Positions 51,241 to 60,897 of a stretch of 64,000 nt of DNA are shown piece by piece. Position numbers and translations under genes: made by a program. Source of the DNA: CAYWWY01 sp964462525 (GTDB taxonomy: Bacteria > Thermotogota > Thermotogae > MWEM01); contig CAYWWY010000003.1 in assembly GCA_964462525.1 (NCBI GenBank), positions 225,651 to 289,650 of the forward strand, written 5' to 3'. The notes beneath the pieces are model-generated. The model was given only the letters and a program-made list of their open reading frames with translations. It was not told where the DNA came from and did not search any database. How positions within the stretch are numbered: position 1 is the stretch's first letter; every line of letters begins with the position of its first letter.

Positions 51241-52047
51241 CTATGGTTGCAGGCGTTCCAAGAATCGTTGGATGCTAGTGATTACCAAGGTTCTTCGATA
51301 ATCAGCGCTCGCATCGTGATTGGAAGATAAAGGAAACTCGGACGCAATTCCGGTGATTTGTTCGGTTTGCTCGGCGATGGCGGCATAAGGTGCATTTTGT
51401 TCCAAAAACCGTTCCAGTTTGCTCATACGCATTGCAGAGCCAGGTCGGGCGCCAACAGCGATCCCAATCTTCAAGATTTGGCCGTTTTCGATCCGGGCAG
51501 CGATGGCCATGTTCAAGTAAGAAATATCATACCCTGTTTGCGCAAACTTAAAGTACTGACCGTGCGTGTGCCAACGAGGGATCCACACCTGCTCGATGAT
51601 CCCTGGATCTTTTTTACCCCAGTAGGCATCGATCTTGATTTGTGTTGAGGCACCAGAGAAGACTGTTACTTCGCCATCAATCGCTAAAAGCAAAGTACAC
51701 ACATCCGACCAGGAAAAGTGCTGTGCGATGCTCCCCCCGATCGTCGCCATGTTGCGAATTTGGTTTGTGCCCACTTTCCTTAGTGCTTCAATGACCAAAG
51801 GATCATCCGACTGCTCCAACCATTCGTTGATGCTGATACCGGCTCCAATCCTGATCCCATGCTTTGTTTCTTCATAATTGCTATTCAGAGCTTTTCTCAA
51901 ATCGATGATTCGTTCTGTTGCGCTTTCTTTTCGAATGCCGATCCCAACGCCACCGCTGAGGAAAAGGGATCGGGGATGAGCCAGGCGCGTCTCCCATGCA
52001 TCCTTTAGACTCATCGCATAGGTGTAATCAGTCAGTCCTTTTAGCAT
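51241..52047 (-). CDS. CoxM/XdhB-like FAD-binding subunit, orphan
   Basis: This 268-residue protein matches the FAD-binding middle subunit of molybdenum hydroxylases: SGGVGIGI (ADP-binding loop), NQIRNMATIGGSIAQHF (FAD motif; normally IRNxATIGGN) and the C-terminal ASADYRRTL. The usual partners, an iron-sulfur subunit and a molybdenum subunit, are absent from this window. It overlaps the CapD-like gene by 7 bases and has AAGGAGGAACC before its ATG, so it is expressed with envelope and division genes. Electron acceptor and partner are unknown. Confidence 0.88.
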   Translation of the reverse strand: MLKGLTDYTYAMSLKDAWETRLAHPRSLFLSGGVGIGIRKESATERIIDLRKALNSNYEETKHGIRIGAGISINEWLEQSDDPLVIEALRKVGTNQIRNMATIGGSIAQHFSWSDVCTLLLAIDGEVTVFSGASTQIKIDAYWGKKDPGIIEQVWIPRWHTHGQYFKFAQTGYDISYLNMAIAARIENGQILKIGIAVGARPGSAMRMSKLERFLEQNAPYAAIAEQTEQITGIASEFPLSSNHDASADYRRTLVITSIQRFLERLQP

Positions 52048-53876
52048 TGCGGTTCCTCCTTTTTCAACTGATGATCAGGTATATAGGGATCTAGGATTTC
52101 GACCCACTCATGTTTGGAGTGATTTCGGATCTCTTGGACCAGATTGGTAATCAAATTCCGGATTTCTTGAGCAGGATATGGTTGGGCATCGATGGCATGA
52201 AGGATTTTTGGGTGCGTTGTTTTCGTGATTTCCTCTGAGTCCAAAAACAGCTCCTCATAAAGCTTTTCGCCATCCCGCGAACCAGTATACACAAAAGGAA
52301 TCTGTGTTTCGGGTTGAACCCCCATGAGTATACACAACTTCCGAGCCAATTCTTTGATCAGAATCTGTTCGCCCATATCCAAAACAAAGATTTCTCCAGA
52401 ACAAGACATGGTTGATGCTTGCAAGACAAGCGAGCAAGCTTCTGATATCGTCATAAAAAAGCGTTTCATTTTGGGATCGGTAATGGTTATGGGTCCGCCG
52501 TGTTCGATCTGTTGCTTAAAGAGGGGAATTACACTTCCTCTGCTACCGAGCACATTACCAAACCGAACGACAGAAAAGTGGGTGTTTGGAAGAGATTCTG
52601 CAGCCAAACTTTTGATATACATTTCCGCAATTCGTTTTGATGCGCCCATAACAGAGGTTGGATGGACTACCTTGTCCGAAGAGATCATCGTAAATCGGTT
52701 CACTGCATATTGAATGCACAGATCAGCCAGAATCATGGTTCCCAAGCAGTTTACCCGAAAAGCTTCATAAGGATTCTCTTCCATCAATGGAACGTGTTTG
52801 TGAGCTGCCGCATGATAAACCAGATCCGGACGGCGCATCCGAAAGACCGATTCCATCCACGCTCGGTCTGCTACATCGCCGATTATCCGAGACCTTTTCA
52901 AATGGGGGAATTGAAGCTGGAGGGTCTGATCGATTTGATAAATGCTATTTTCTCCGCGCCCAAGAAGCATAATTTCCCCCGGCTCCATCATCGCTACCTG
53001 CATTGCGATCTCGCTACCGATGCTCCCACCAGCGCCTGTGATCAGAATCTTCTGGTCGCGGATGGAGTTTTGCACCATCTGGAGATCGATGCGTACCGGT
53101 TCGCGATTCAATAGATCCTCGACATCGACTTCACGAACCCACCCCATCAAAGGAGTGTCTCCAAGCAATTCATTCAGCCCAGGCAAGACCTTTATTTTGA
53201 TACGAGTGGGATCGACCAGTCGGATGATGGTTTGGATCCATTGATTTTTTTCTTGAGGATTTGAGATGACAATTTCATGGACATCCAATTGGGCTACGAT
53301 CCGATCGATATGATCAACCGGACCATATACAGGCACTCCTCGGATTTTCCTCCCAATTGTTCGAGGGGAGTTATCGACAAAACCGACCACCTGTCCCCAG
53401 CGGGCTTGTGTTCTGAGCTCGTCCAGTAGACGGACTCCTTTTTCTTCTCCCCCTACAATAAGAATTCGTTTGGGTCCCGTGATCTGTTTTTGAGCGTACG
53501 CGCTATGGACAACCCAAACCCAGCCCATCCGACTGAGGATGAGAATGATAGCAGCGCCTAGAAAAAACATCAGAGCGATGGATCGGGGAAGAACCCAGGG
53601 AAGAAAAGCGTGGAAGAGCATATTCACCAAAAACCCCATCGCAATGGCGCGGAGAATAACCCATAACTCTTTCAGAGACATATAGGACCACACGATGGAA
53701 TAGGTTCCATTGATCCATAAAAAAACCAGCGATAATAGAATTGGAGTAAAAACGGTTGGCAAGTACAAGGCAATCGAAGAAAAATCCCATCCAAATCGCA
53801 CGAAAAGAGATAAGACCCCGACAACAAAAAGGCAGACTGCGTCAATCGTCAGCAAAAGCAGTTTCCGTTTCAACAA
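52041..53876 (-). CDS. CapD/PglF-like membrane nucleotide-sugar dehydratase/epimerase
   Basis: This 611-residue protein has four membrane helices in residues 1-130. A CoA-binding-type Rossmann domain follows (RILIVGGEEKGVRLL), then a second, catalytic Rossmann domain (ILITGAGGSIGSEIA near residue 285). The active-site segment is SSDKVVHPTSVMGASKR. Homologues make UDP-4-keto-6-deoxy sugars for capsule, O-antigen or glycoproteins. Start is TTG at 53876 after GAGGGG. It lies between the HD phosphohydrolase and the CoxM-like gene; no glycosyltransferases are nearby. Confidence 0.92.
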   Translation of the reverse strand: MLKRKLLLLTIDAVCLFVVGVLSLFVRFGWDFSSIALYLPTVFTPILLSLVFLWINGTYSIVWSYMSLKELWVILRAIAMGFLVNMLFHAFLPWVLPRSIALMFFLGAAIILILSRMGWVWVVHSAYAQKQITGPKRILIVGGEEKGVRLLDELRTQARWGQVVGFVDNSPRTIGRKIRGVPVYGPVDHIDRIVAQLDVHEIVISNPQEKNQWIQTIIRLVDPTRIKIKVLPGLNELLGDTPLMGWVREVDVEDLLNREPVRIDLQMVQNSIRDQKILITGAGGSIGSEIAMQVAMMEPGEIMLLGRGENSIYQIDQTLQLQFPHLKRSRIIGDVADRAWMESVFRMRRPDLVYHAAAHKHVPLMEENPYEAFRVNCLGTMILADLCIQYAVNRFTMISSDKVVHPTSVMGASKRIAEMYIKSLAAESLPNTHFSVVRFGNVLGSRGSVIPLFKQQIEHGGPITITDPKMKRFFMTISEACSLVLQASTMSCSGEIFVLDMGEQILIKELARKLCILMGVQPETQIPFVYTGSRDGEKLYEELFLDSEEITKTTHPKILHAIDAQPYPAQEIRNLITNLVQEIRNHSKHEWVEILDPYIPDHQLKKEEPQC

Positions 53877-53883
53877 GCACCCC

Positions 53884-55422
53884 TCACCATCTCGTTGTCA
53901 AATGGACCCGTGAGGCAGCCGGTATGATCGAGTGTTTTCGAAGCAGATCTCGAATGTCTTCCGCAACATAGATTCGCACCATTTGGACCAAGTTTCCCGA
54001 AACGGACTTATATAGGGGGCTGTCCTCCAAAAAATCGGTGAATCGCACGAGTGAGATCTCTTGATCTTGGGTCCGACTTAGATAAACTTCGCTGGCTAAG
54101 AATTCCGCAGGATGGGCTAAGCTGAGTTTGTAGGGAGTGTCAATATGGAATATGGAATCGAAATTTGCAAGGATGGCTTCAAAAGAGCGAACTTCTTCGG
54201 GCTCCATCGGTTGGTCTTTCATGCGGGCACGCAGGTTTTTTTCGATTTTTCTCAACACGTCTTCGCCAACGCTATTTGCAACGAGACTGGGATCTACTCC
54301 TGTTGTGCTGAAGGTGATTTCCATGATGCACTTCCATAAGCGTCTCGACTCATACCGCTTGAGGAGGGCATAGGCTTGTTGAATCGATTCATGAAAAGCG
54401 GGATCATACGAATCCAGAGAAAGAAACGCGTGATGAATTCCTTGAAGCAGCCATCCGTCGGTCAGAGACATAAACTGCTCGGGATGAAGAATGGCATCGT
54501 TCATACCCATAAACTCATAGCTCAGATCAATAATTTTTTGCAGCATTAAATCAGCGGCTCGGGCCGTTTTGTGAAAATATACATTTTTATACATCATAAA
54601 TCGTCCAAAAAGAACTGAGTAGATATTGTCGATAACTTTCGAATCATAGGCAAGGACTATTTTTCCGTCCAAACTTTGGATTCGGGCATTTCGGATGATT
54701 CTCCATAAATCCACAGTTCCATATTGTGGTGTTCCACAATAGTATGCATCGCGGATGACGAAATCCAGGCGATCTGCTCCAAGTGGTCCTTGGATCATAT
54801 TAAAATCTGCGCTTCCGGTCATCTCTCCATTAAAAAGATGACATACCTGTTCCATGATCCGCCTGCAAAAAGATTCTATCTCTTCTCGGCTCTGAATTGG
54901 CTTCTCCGAGATTTCGGGAAAATGGAATGACAGATCGGCATGCACCTGGCTTTTCCACGTCTCAGATAGCCCCTCCCACACATTCGCCATCTGATGCGGC
55001 ATAACTTCCATTAGGATTCGTTCTCTCTGTTGGTCGTGACCCTCCTCAAGCCCTGCTCTTTGGTAGGCAATTTCGTCGAATTGATGAGAAAAAGGCCCAT
55101 GACCGATGTCGTGAAGCAATCCTGCCATACGCAAAAGGCGAGAACGGGCAGGATCAAATTGGAAGTGGGCAGCGTACATGCTTGCGATTTGCATGACCCC
55201 AAGGGAATGTAAGAACCGAGTATGGGTCGCGCCTGGATACACCAACGCAGCTCCGGATAATTGCGAAACCTGGCGTAAGCGTTGGATCGCGATAGAATCT
55301 GCGCATAAGATTTCCAAAGGGAAGATGCGGATTTCTTCATGAACGGGATCCCGGCATACTTTGTAATGAAGATTTTGATTCAGGGATTCGAATTCTGTAT
55401 GTTTTGACGTAGGGGGTGCCAT
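53884..55422 (-). CDS. HD-domain phosphohydrolase (SAMHD1/dGTPase-like)
   Basis: This 512-residue protein has the HD metal residues in order: THTRFLHSLGV (His), GLLHDIGHGPFSH (His-Asp) and LGADRLDFVIRDAYYCG (Asp). This arrangement, with RQVSQLSGAALVYPGATHTRFLHS (key Arg and His), is that of the SAMHD1/YwfO branch, which hydrolyses dNTPs or related phosphates. It is longer than YwfO-type proteins by a C-terminal extension of about 100 residues. ATG follows AAAGGAGGAT. Confidence 0.9.
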   Translation of the reverse strand: MAPPTSKHTEFESLNQNLHYKVCRDPVHEEIRIFPLEILCADSIAIQRLRQVSQLSGAALVYPGATHTRFLHSLGVMQIASMYAAHFQFDPARSRLLRMAGLLHDIGHGPFSHQFDEIAYQRAGLEEGHDQQRERILMEVMPHQMANVWEGLSETWKSQVHADLSFHFPEISEKPIQSREEIESFCRRIMEQVCHLFNGEMTGSADFNMIQGPLGADRLDFVIRDAYYCGTPQYGTVDLWRIIRNARIQSLDGKIVLAYDSKVIDNIYSVLFGRFMMYKNVYFHKTARAADLMLQKIIDLSYEFMGMNDAILHPEQFMSLTDGWLLQGIHHAFLSLDSYDPAFHESIQQAYALLKRYESRRLWKCIMEITFSTTGVDPSLVANSVGEDVLRKIEKNLRARMKDQPMEPEEVRSFEAILANFDSIFHIDTPYKLSLAHPAEFLASEVYLSRTQDQEISLVRFTDFLEDSPLYKSVSGNLVQMVRIYVAEDIRDLLRKHSIIPAASRVHLTTRW

Positions 55423-55438
55423 GATCGATATCCTCCTT

Positions 55439-56707
55439 TCAGGGCTCCTTAGGAACTACGTACAATTTGCTTTCATGCGTCAGTAAATGATCGCCCATTC
55501 GAATATTTATGGACACTGTGTAGGTTCCTTCGGAAAAGAAACTAAGCTTTTTCCAATCTCTCGATGAGAAGACCAGCCGATTGGAGTATTGGGGAATCTT
55601 TAATTGGAGGGTACGATCGGACTCATATCGAAAGATCTCAGTAAGATCGGAAAAGACAATCAACTCGAATCCCGTAATCTTTGTGTAAAGAGGTCGATCA
55701 GCGTCATTGGTAAGGAGAATATCCACTTCCCAATGTTCATGAACGGGAATGTAGTTGGAAAAAAAGCTCCGGATTCGTAGAGAATTGAGATCTCGATCGG
55801 GAGAAATCGGGTGCACTTCGAAGGGAAAGACGCTTTCCACAATATCCGAGTTGATGGTTACCAGACTGTTCAAATGATAGATGCCCGCTTCTGAAGGAGC
55901 GATGAAGGACGTTAAGGAGAAATCCATGACCTCTCCGGGATCAAGCAGATAATGACTGTCATGGAGACGGCCCGTTATGGGTGCGCCAATGGACCTGTCC
56001 TTTGACAGGTCATATCGGTATTCTCCCAAAACGAAAGAATGAGCCACGGATGTGTAGTTGCCTAAACGAAGGAATGGCTCGGTTCGTTGATCCGGCACCG
56101 CAAAATCATCGAGGAGATAGACTTCTTTCAGAACTTTTTCTCGAATTTCCATGGTTTTGGTTAATGGGATCTCTTTTCCATTGATTGTCAACATAACCTC
56201 GATGACGTACAATCCTCCTTCAAAGGCAAAGTTGGGATTCTCTCGCAAGAAGTCATAGACAATCCGTGCGTCATACCGATCCAAGACAACAGAGGTAAGA
56301 AAAGGGTATCGAAAATGAAAGACTTGCTTGCCTTCATGGGTCCGAATCCGAAACTCAAAATCTTGGATTTCGAAGGAATTGGGGCGAGAAAGGCTGTTGC
56401 TGATCCGAACGGTTATTTCAGGGAGTTCGCCAATCTCATAGACAGATTGAGCGGAAATCCGGATCATGAGGGAATCAACCATGGCAGTAAACTCGCTGGT
56501 TACCGGGTACGTTCCTCGGAAGAAATAAATCCCCACCAAAGAACCAATGATCAGCAAAAAACTGAAAAAAAGAAACAAGATGGACTTTCGTTTTCTGGGA
56601 TTATCAAAGAACCCTCGACTTCTCCGATCCTTCAGTTCTTCCCGAATGGATGCGGGAGATCGGGTATGATAGTAAATCTTCTTTGAATCTTTCGGATCAG
56701 TCGCCAA
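55439..56707 (-). CDS. membrane-anchored protein with beta-rich outer domains, unknown function
   Basis: This protein of about 422 residues has a charged cytoplasmic segment (residues 1-42), one membrane helix (SILFLFFSFLLIIGSLVGIYFF) and about 350 outer residues of beta-rich repeats. Three segments look like immunoglobulin-type domains (each with a pattern like YEIGELPEITVRISN). I do not recognise the family. TTG start at 56707, preceded by GAGGG, lies inside the end of pilB (11-base overlap), so the two are coupled. A role in pilus, secretion or division assembly is conceivable from position only. Confidence 0.78.
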   Translation of the reverse strand: MATDPKDSKKIYYHTRSPASIREELKDRRSRGFFDNPRKRKSILFLFFSFLLIIGSLVGIYFFRGTYPVTSEFTAMVDSLMIRISAQSVYEIGELPEITVRISNSLSRPNSFEIQDFEFRIRTHEGKQVFHFRYPFLTSVVLDRYDARIVYDFLRENPNFAFEGGLYVIEVMLTINGKEIPLTKTMEIREKVLKEVYLLDDFAVPDQRTEPFLRLGNYTSVAHSFVLGEYRYDLSKDRSIGAPITGRLHDSHYLLDPGEVMDFSLTSFIAPSEAGIYHLNSLVTINSDIVESVFPFEVHPISPDRDLNSLRIRSFFSNYIPVHEHWEVDILLTNDADRPLYTKITGFELIVFSDLTEIFRYESDRTLQLKIPQYSNRLVFSSRDWKKLSFFSEGTYTVSINIRMGDHLLTHESKLYVVPKEP

Positions 56708-58433
56708 TCGCAACCCTCTTTATCTCTTCGAAGGTGGTCAACCCATGGAGCGCTTTTTCCACCCCGTCTTCATACATCGTTCTCATGCCTGTGGTGTGGG
56801 CCATGCGTTCAATCATGCGTTCAGGAGCATTTTCGTTCATTAAGTGGCGAATCTTTTTATCAACAATTAATACTTCATGAATCGCGGTCCGTCCTCGGTA
56901 TCCCACTTTCCTGCATTCTTGACATCCCACTCGTTCTGTCTCATTTTCCAGAGATACGTTGGGTGCAATTTTCCGAGCGATATCCAAAAACTCGTCATGC
57001 TTGAACGGAACGATCCTTTTGCAGTGATCACACAAAACCCGGACCAATCTCTGTCCAACAACTCCTAGAAGTGAAACACCCAGAAGATCAGGCTCGATCC
57101 CCAGATTGAGCAGCCTGGAAACAGCTGCTCCCGCTGTGTTTGTATGCAACGTGCTGAGGACAAGATGGCCGGTCATCGAGGCTTCTACCGCCAATTGCGC
57201 GGTCTCCTTATCCCGAATTTCCCCGACCATGATGATGTCCGGATCCTGACGCAAAATGGCTCGTAGATATCGGGCAAAGGTCAAACCAATTTCTGGATGA
57301 ATTTGACACTGGGTAATCCCTTCAATACTGTATTCAACAGGATCCTCGACGGTTACGATATTCCGTGAAACGTCTTTGAGTTGGTTCAAAATACCAACAA
57401 GAGTGGTTGACTTTCCGCTTCCTGTTGGACCGGTAAGCAGTATGATTCCGTATGGAATATCCAAAAGATAGTTCATCCGATTGAGATTATAATCGGAGAC
57501 TCCGAGCTCATGCAAGTGTTTGGTCGATTGAGACATTTTTAGCAATCGGAGCACCGCTTTTTCTCCATAGACCGTTGGAAGCATAGAAACCCGAAAATCA
57601 AACTGCTCTTTTTCATCTTTCATGTAGAACTTACCGTCTTGCGGGATTCGCCGCTCGGAAATATCCAATTTGGATAAAATTTTGATTCGAGAGATTACAG
57701 AACTGTGTAGATTCGTTGGATACTCCGCGACTTTTCGCAGCATACCATCAATCCGGTAGCGCACCCGGACTTTCTTGTCATGGGGTTCGATATGGATATC
57801 GGAAGCATCTTCCCGGATCGCTTGCATAATCATTTCATTCACAACCCGGATGATCGGTGTTTGCTCATCATCTTTTTGCTTTGAAGCCCCTTCGGAAGTG
57901 ACCGTGATGCTTTTGGCATCTTCTTGGATGGACTTTTCTTTTTCGGCGATTACATGCTTGAGTTCTTCGACAGCATCGATGCTTCGTCCAAAGTATTCTT
58001 TAAAGAGCAAGTCCAAATTGGGTTTAGATATAATGAAAAAAGAAGGTTCGTGAGAGGTAAGAAATTGAATGTCTCTTTTCAGAACGGAGAGATTGCCAAC
58101 CATATCGATGAGCACTTTCAGACGATTCGCTCCGTCCAACCCGAAAGGGATCACTCGCCATCGCTCGGCCATCTGTTTGTTGATGATTGACAGAGTCTCA
58201 GATGATATTTCCAGTTCGGCAATGCTGTCCATGAAGGGAAGGTCATACTGCTTTGAAAGCGCTTGAGCGATATCGTTCCACGACACCAATCCCTTTTCGA
58301 CCAAGATCTGCCCCAGTTGTTTCTTTTCTGTTTTCTGGATCGATACAGCTAGATCAATATCGATCTGATCCAGGTATCCAAAATCAACAAGGATCTCCCC
58401 AAGTCGTTTGTACTGAAAGGTGTCGGAAGGCAT
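56697..58433 (-). CDS. pilB: type II/IV secretion ATPase, PilB/GspE family
   Basis: This 578-residue hexameric ATPase powers type IV pilus or type II secretion assembly. The N-terminal MshEN-type domain (LGEILVDFGYLDQIDIDLAV, LGQILVEKGLVSW) may bind cyclic di-GMP. Walker A is GPTGSGKSTT, the Asp box is TVEDPVEYSIEG, Walker B is IIMVGEIRD, and the zinc site is CDHC...CQEC. ATG at 58433 follows GAGGTGA, 4 bases after ftsZ. No pilin or secretin gene is adjacent. From memory Thermotoga also has this gene right after ftsZ. Confidence 0.93.
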   Translation of the reverse strand: MPSDTFQYKRLGEILVDFGYLDQIDIDLAVSIQKTEKKQLGQILVEKGLVSWNDIAQALSKQYDLPFMDSIAELEISSETLSIINKQMAERWRVIPFGLDGANRLKVLIDMVGNLSVLKRDIQFLTSHEPSFFIISKPNLDLLFKEYFGRSIDAVEELKHVIAEKEKSIQEDAKSITVTSEGASKQKDDEQTPIIRVVNEMIMQAIREDASDIHIEPHDKKVRVRYRIDGMLRKVAEYPTNLHSSVISRIKILSKLDISERRIPQDGKFYMKDEKEQFDFRVSMLPTVYGEKAVLRLLKMSQSTKHLHELGVSDYNLNRMNYLLDIPYGIILLTGPTGSGKSTTLVGILNQLKDVSRNIVTVEDPVEYSIEGITQCQIHPEIGLTFARYLRAILRQDPDIIMVGEIRDKETAQLAVEASMTGHLVLSTLHTNTAGAAVSRLLNLGIEPDLLGVSLLGVVGQRLVRVLCDHCKRIVPFKHDEFLDIARKIAPNVSLENETERVGCQECRKVGYRGRTAIHEVLIVDKKIRHLMNENAPERMIERMAHTTGMRTMYEDGVEKALHGLTTFEEIKRVAIGD

Positions 58434-58437
58434 GGGA

Positions 58438-59493
58438 TCAGTCACCTCGCAACATTTCCGTGAATCCCAATCGGAAAACTGCAGGAATGTCTTCTTCCAA
58501 AGACAAGAGATCTTCCGAATCTTCAAATTTGGTCGCAATCAAAGTTACACGTACTTCATCCTCGGGCAGGTCTTCGTCAAGGATGAGACCGAATTTCATA
58601 TCGACAGTTTCGCTGCATCGTTGGCGAATCTCCGCAGCAGCCAGGTTCATTTCTCTCATGGTAATATTGTGGGAGGAAGAGATATTGAGAATCACTGCGG
58701 TCGAATTGTCAATGGGTCGTTCCAAAAGCTTGCTGTCCATCGCTCGGGTTGCTGCTTGTTGGGATCGTTCTTCTCCTTTTCCGATTCCGATGCCCAAAAA
58801 GGCGACGCCAGCGTCTCGCATGATGGATTCGATATCTGCGAAATCCAGGTTAATCATCCCTCGGCATGTGATGACCTCGGATATCCCCTTAATCCCTTGG
58901 TGAAGGGCTTCATCTGCTTTGAGAAAACCATCCATGACCGTGATATCGCCGGGAAACTCTTCAAGAAGCTTGTTGTTTGAAATTTTGATCAAAGTATCTA
59001 CATTCACGCTCAAGGTGGAAAGACCCCGTTTCGCGTTAGTCCATCGGTTCGTTCCTTCAAAGTAGAACGGAGTTGTGACGACTGAAACAGTAAGAATACC
59101 CATCTCTTTGGCGATTTTTGCCAACACAGGAGCCGCTCCCGTACCTGTTCCGCCACCCAGCCCAGCTGTAATAAAAAGCATATCGGTATCTTCAAGCACG
59201 GACATCAGCTCATCTTTGCTTTCATATGCTGCTTTTTCGCCAATTTCAGGGTATCCTCCGGCCCCTAGACCACGAGTCAAATCTTTCCCCAATTGGATTT
59301 TTACATCTGCTTTGGAATCTTCCAATACTTGAAGATCGGTATTGGCAACCACAAAGACTACCCCATGAATTCCACTTTCAATCATTCGGTTCACGGCATT
59401 GTTTCCAGCTCCTCCAACGCCAATGACTTTGATGGTCGGATTTCTTTTTGGCTGTCTCCGGATTTCTTTCCCATCATCAATCTCAAATGCCAA
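58438..59493 (-). CDS. ftsZ: cell division protein FtsZ
   Basis: This 351-residue tubulin-like GTPase forms the division ring. Motifs: IKVIGVGGAGNNAVNRM, NTDLQVL, GLGGGTGTGAAPV (tubulin signature) and the T7 loop NLDFADI. The core ends near residue 320. The C-terminal peptide EEDIPAVFRLGF follows almost directly, so the usual disordered linker is nearly absent, as I recall for Thermotoga. TTG start at 59493 follows GAGGAGG with 8 bases spacing; ftsA ends 13 bases before. Confidence 0.96.
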   Translation of the reverse strand: MAFEIDDGKEIRRQPKRNPTIKVIGVGGAGNNAVNRMIESGIHGVVFVVANTDLQVLEDSKADVKIQLGKDLTRGLGAGGYPEIGEKAAYESKDELMSVLEDTDMLFITAGLGGGTGTGAAPVLAKIAKEMGILTVSVVTTPFYFEGTNRWTNAKRGLSTLSVNVDTLIKISNNKLLEEFPGDITVMDGFLKADEALHQGIKGISEVITCRGMINLDFADIESIMRDAGVAFLGIGIGKGEERSQQAATRAMDSKLLERPIDNSTAVILNISSSHNITMREMNLAAAEIRQRCSETVDMKFGLILDEDLPEDEVRVTLIATKFEDSEDLLSLEEDIPAVFRLGFTEMLRGD

Positions 59494-59506
59494 CGCCCTC
59501 GCCTCC

Positions 59507-60892
59507 TCAAACAAGTTTCTTCAAGAATTCCACAATCTTTTCGAAGACGGTGGGCCCTTCTTTCCGAGCGGGACCACCGGGCTTCTGTTTAACCGGTTTT
59601 TCCTTGACCGGTTTCGAAGCCGCTTTCTTCTTTTTTGGATGTTCTTCCGAGGCAAAGGAATCTTCGTCGGAAGAACCCCCCACAAGATGATACCAATATG
59701 CACTTCCAAAGCATCCGGAAAAGAGAGGGTTCTGAAGCGGTTCTTCTGGAGCATTCACACGAAAGTTTCCTGAACCCGGATTTCCGGATCGAACAGGCAG
59801 TTTGAAGATATCCCTCGTAAACTCCTGAATCCCTTCTAGTTTTGCGCCCCCGCCTGTAAGTACTATTCCCCCTGCAATCGTCTTTTCCCCCTCTTCAGAC
59901 ATGCGGGCCGAGATATGCCTCATCTCTCGTTTGATGGCATTCATAATTTCGCGGATTTTGGCATAAATAACGATGGAAAGCTGGGATCGGGACATTTGCT
60001 TCGAGGTTTTCCCGTCCAAAAGGGTGTACGATATAGTCTCGGAGGAATCTTGTTTCAAAGAGATCTTTCCAAAAGTGTTCAGTAGACGTTCGGCTTCATC
60101 AAAAGAGGTATGGAAGACCTGAGCAATATCTTTGATAACCAGCTTAAACCCAAGCTCGAAGGTTTTCATAAAAAAGATCGATCCGTTCAAATAAGCAGAA
60201 ATGCTTGTAAAGGAATGGCCCAGGTCCAAACACACAACGCCTCGTTCTTTTTCCATGCTGTTTAGAACAACTTCTGAAGACACAAAAGGGGCGGAATATA
60301 CGGTGGGTTTTTGACCCAAAACCGCAGAGAAGGCGTTTCCTAAAGACTCTTTCATGGTATTGTCCATGGTGATCACAGCCGCTTCCATGCCGAGGCTGGA
60401 CGCCTCCATATCCAAAGGGTTTAAAACGGATTTGACATTATCAAGGAGGTATTTTCGGGGAATGACATGGAGAATCGAACGTTTTGCTCCAACAAGGGAA
60501 TAGCTGTCTTGGGTCTCTGTGTCGTCGGATAGAGTGTTCATCTTTTCAAACAACCGGATGACATGGTCTTCTGTGATTTCTACGGGAAGGTTGGTTCCTC
60601 CAATGCTGATTGTTTTAACTTCATTGATTAAGGTGATCGAATGATCAACCATATGAATCGTGAAGTCGCATTCCATTCTTCGAGGCAATTGCTCACTCAG
60701 GTCTTTGAGCAAAGATTCAAGGGATTCCCGCAATGCAACAATATCTTTCAATTCTCCTTGTTCGTACCCTCGGGATTTCACACGCGAATACGCAAGCACC
60801 TCACATTGTCCGCCTTCAAACGAAGCAACGATGCCTTTAAGAGAGTGTGAACCAATGTCAACGGTTGTGAGCACCTCCATGGTATCGGCCAT
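59507..60892 (-). CDS. ftsA: cell division protein FtsA
   Basis: This 461-residue actin-like ATPase tethers FtsZ to the membrane. ATP-fold segments TTVDIGSHSLKGIV, VVCLDLGHSFTSISAY and GGIVLTGGGAKLEGI are present, and the SHS2-like 1C subdomain lies around residues 80-160. A Lys/Pro-rich linker (KPVKEKPVKQKPGG) leads to the C-terminal amphipathic helix VFEKIVEFLKKLV that binds membrane. ATG at 60892 follows GAGGTGA, which doubles as the end of the FtsQ-like gene. Confidence 0.95.
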   Translation of the reverse strand: MADTMEVLTTVDIGSHSLKGIVASFEGGQCEVLAYSRVKSRGYEQGELKDIVALRESLESLLKDLSEQLPRRMECDFTIHMVDHSITLINEVKTISIGGTNLPVEITEDHVIRLFEKMNTLSDDTETQDSYSLVGAKRSILHVIPRKYLLDNVKSVLNPLDMEASSLGMEAAVITMDNTMKESLGNAFSAVLGQKPTVYSAPFVSSEVVLNSMEKERGVVCLDLGHSFTSISAYLNGSIFFMKTFELGFKLVIKDIAQVFHTSFDEAERLLNTFGKISLKQDSSETISYTLLDGKTSKQMSRSQLSIVIYAKIREIMNAIKREMRHISARMSEEGEKTIAGGIVLTGGGAKLEGIQEFTRDIFKLPVRSGNPGSGNFRVNAPEEPLQNPLFSGCFGSAYWYHLVGGSSDEDSFASEEHPKKKKAASKPVKEKPVKQKPGGPARKEGPTVFEKIVEFLKKLV

Positions 60893-60897
60893 CCCTT

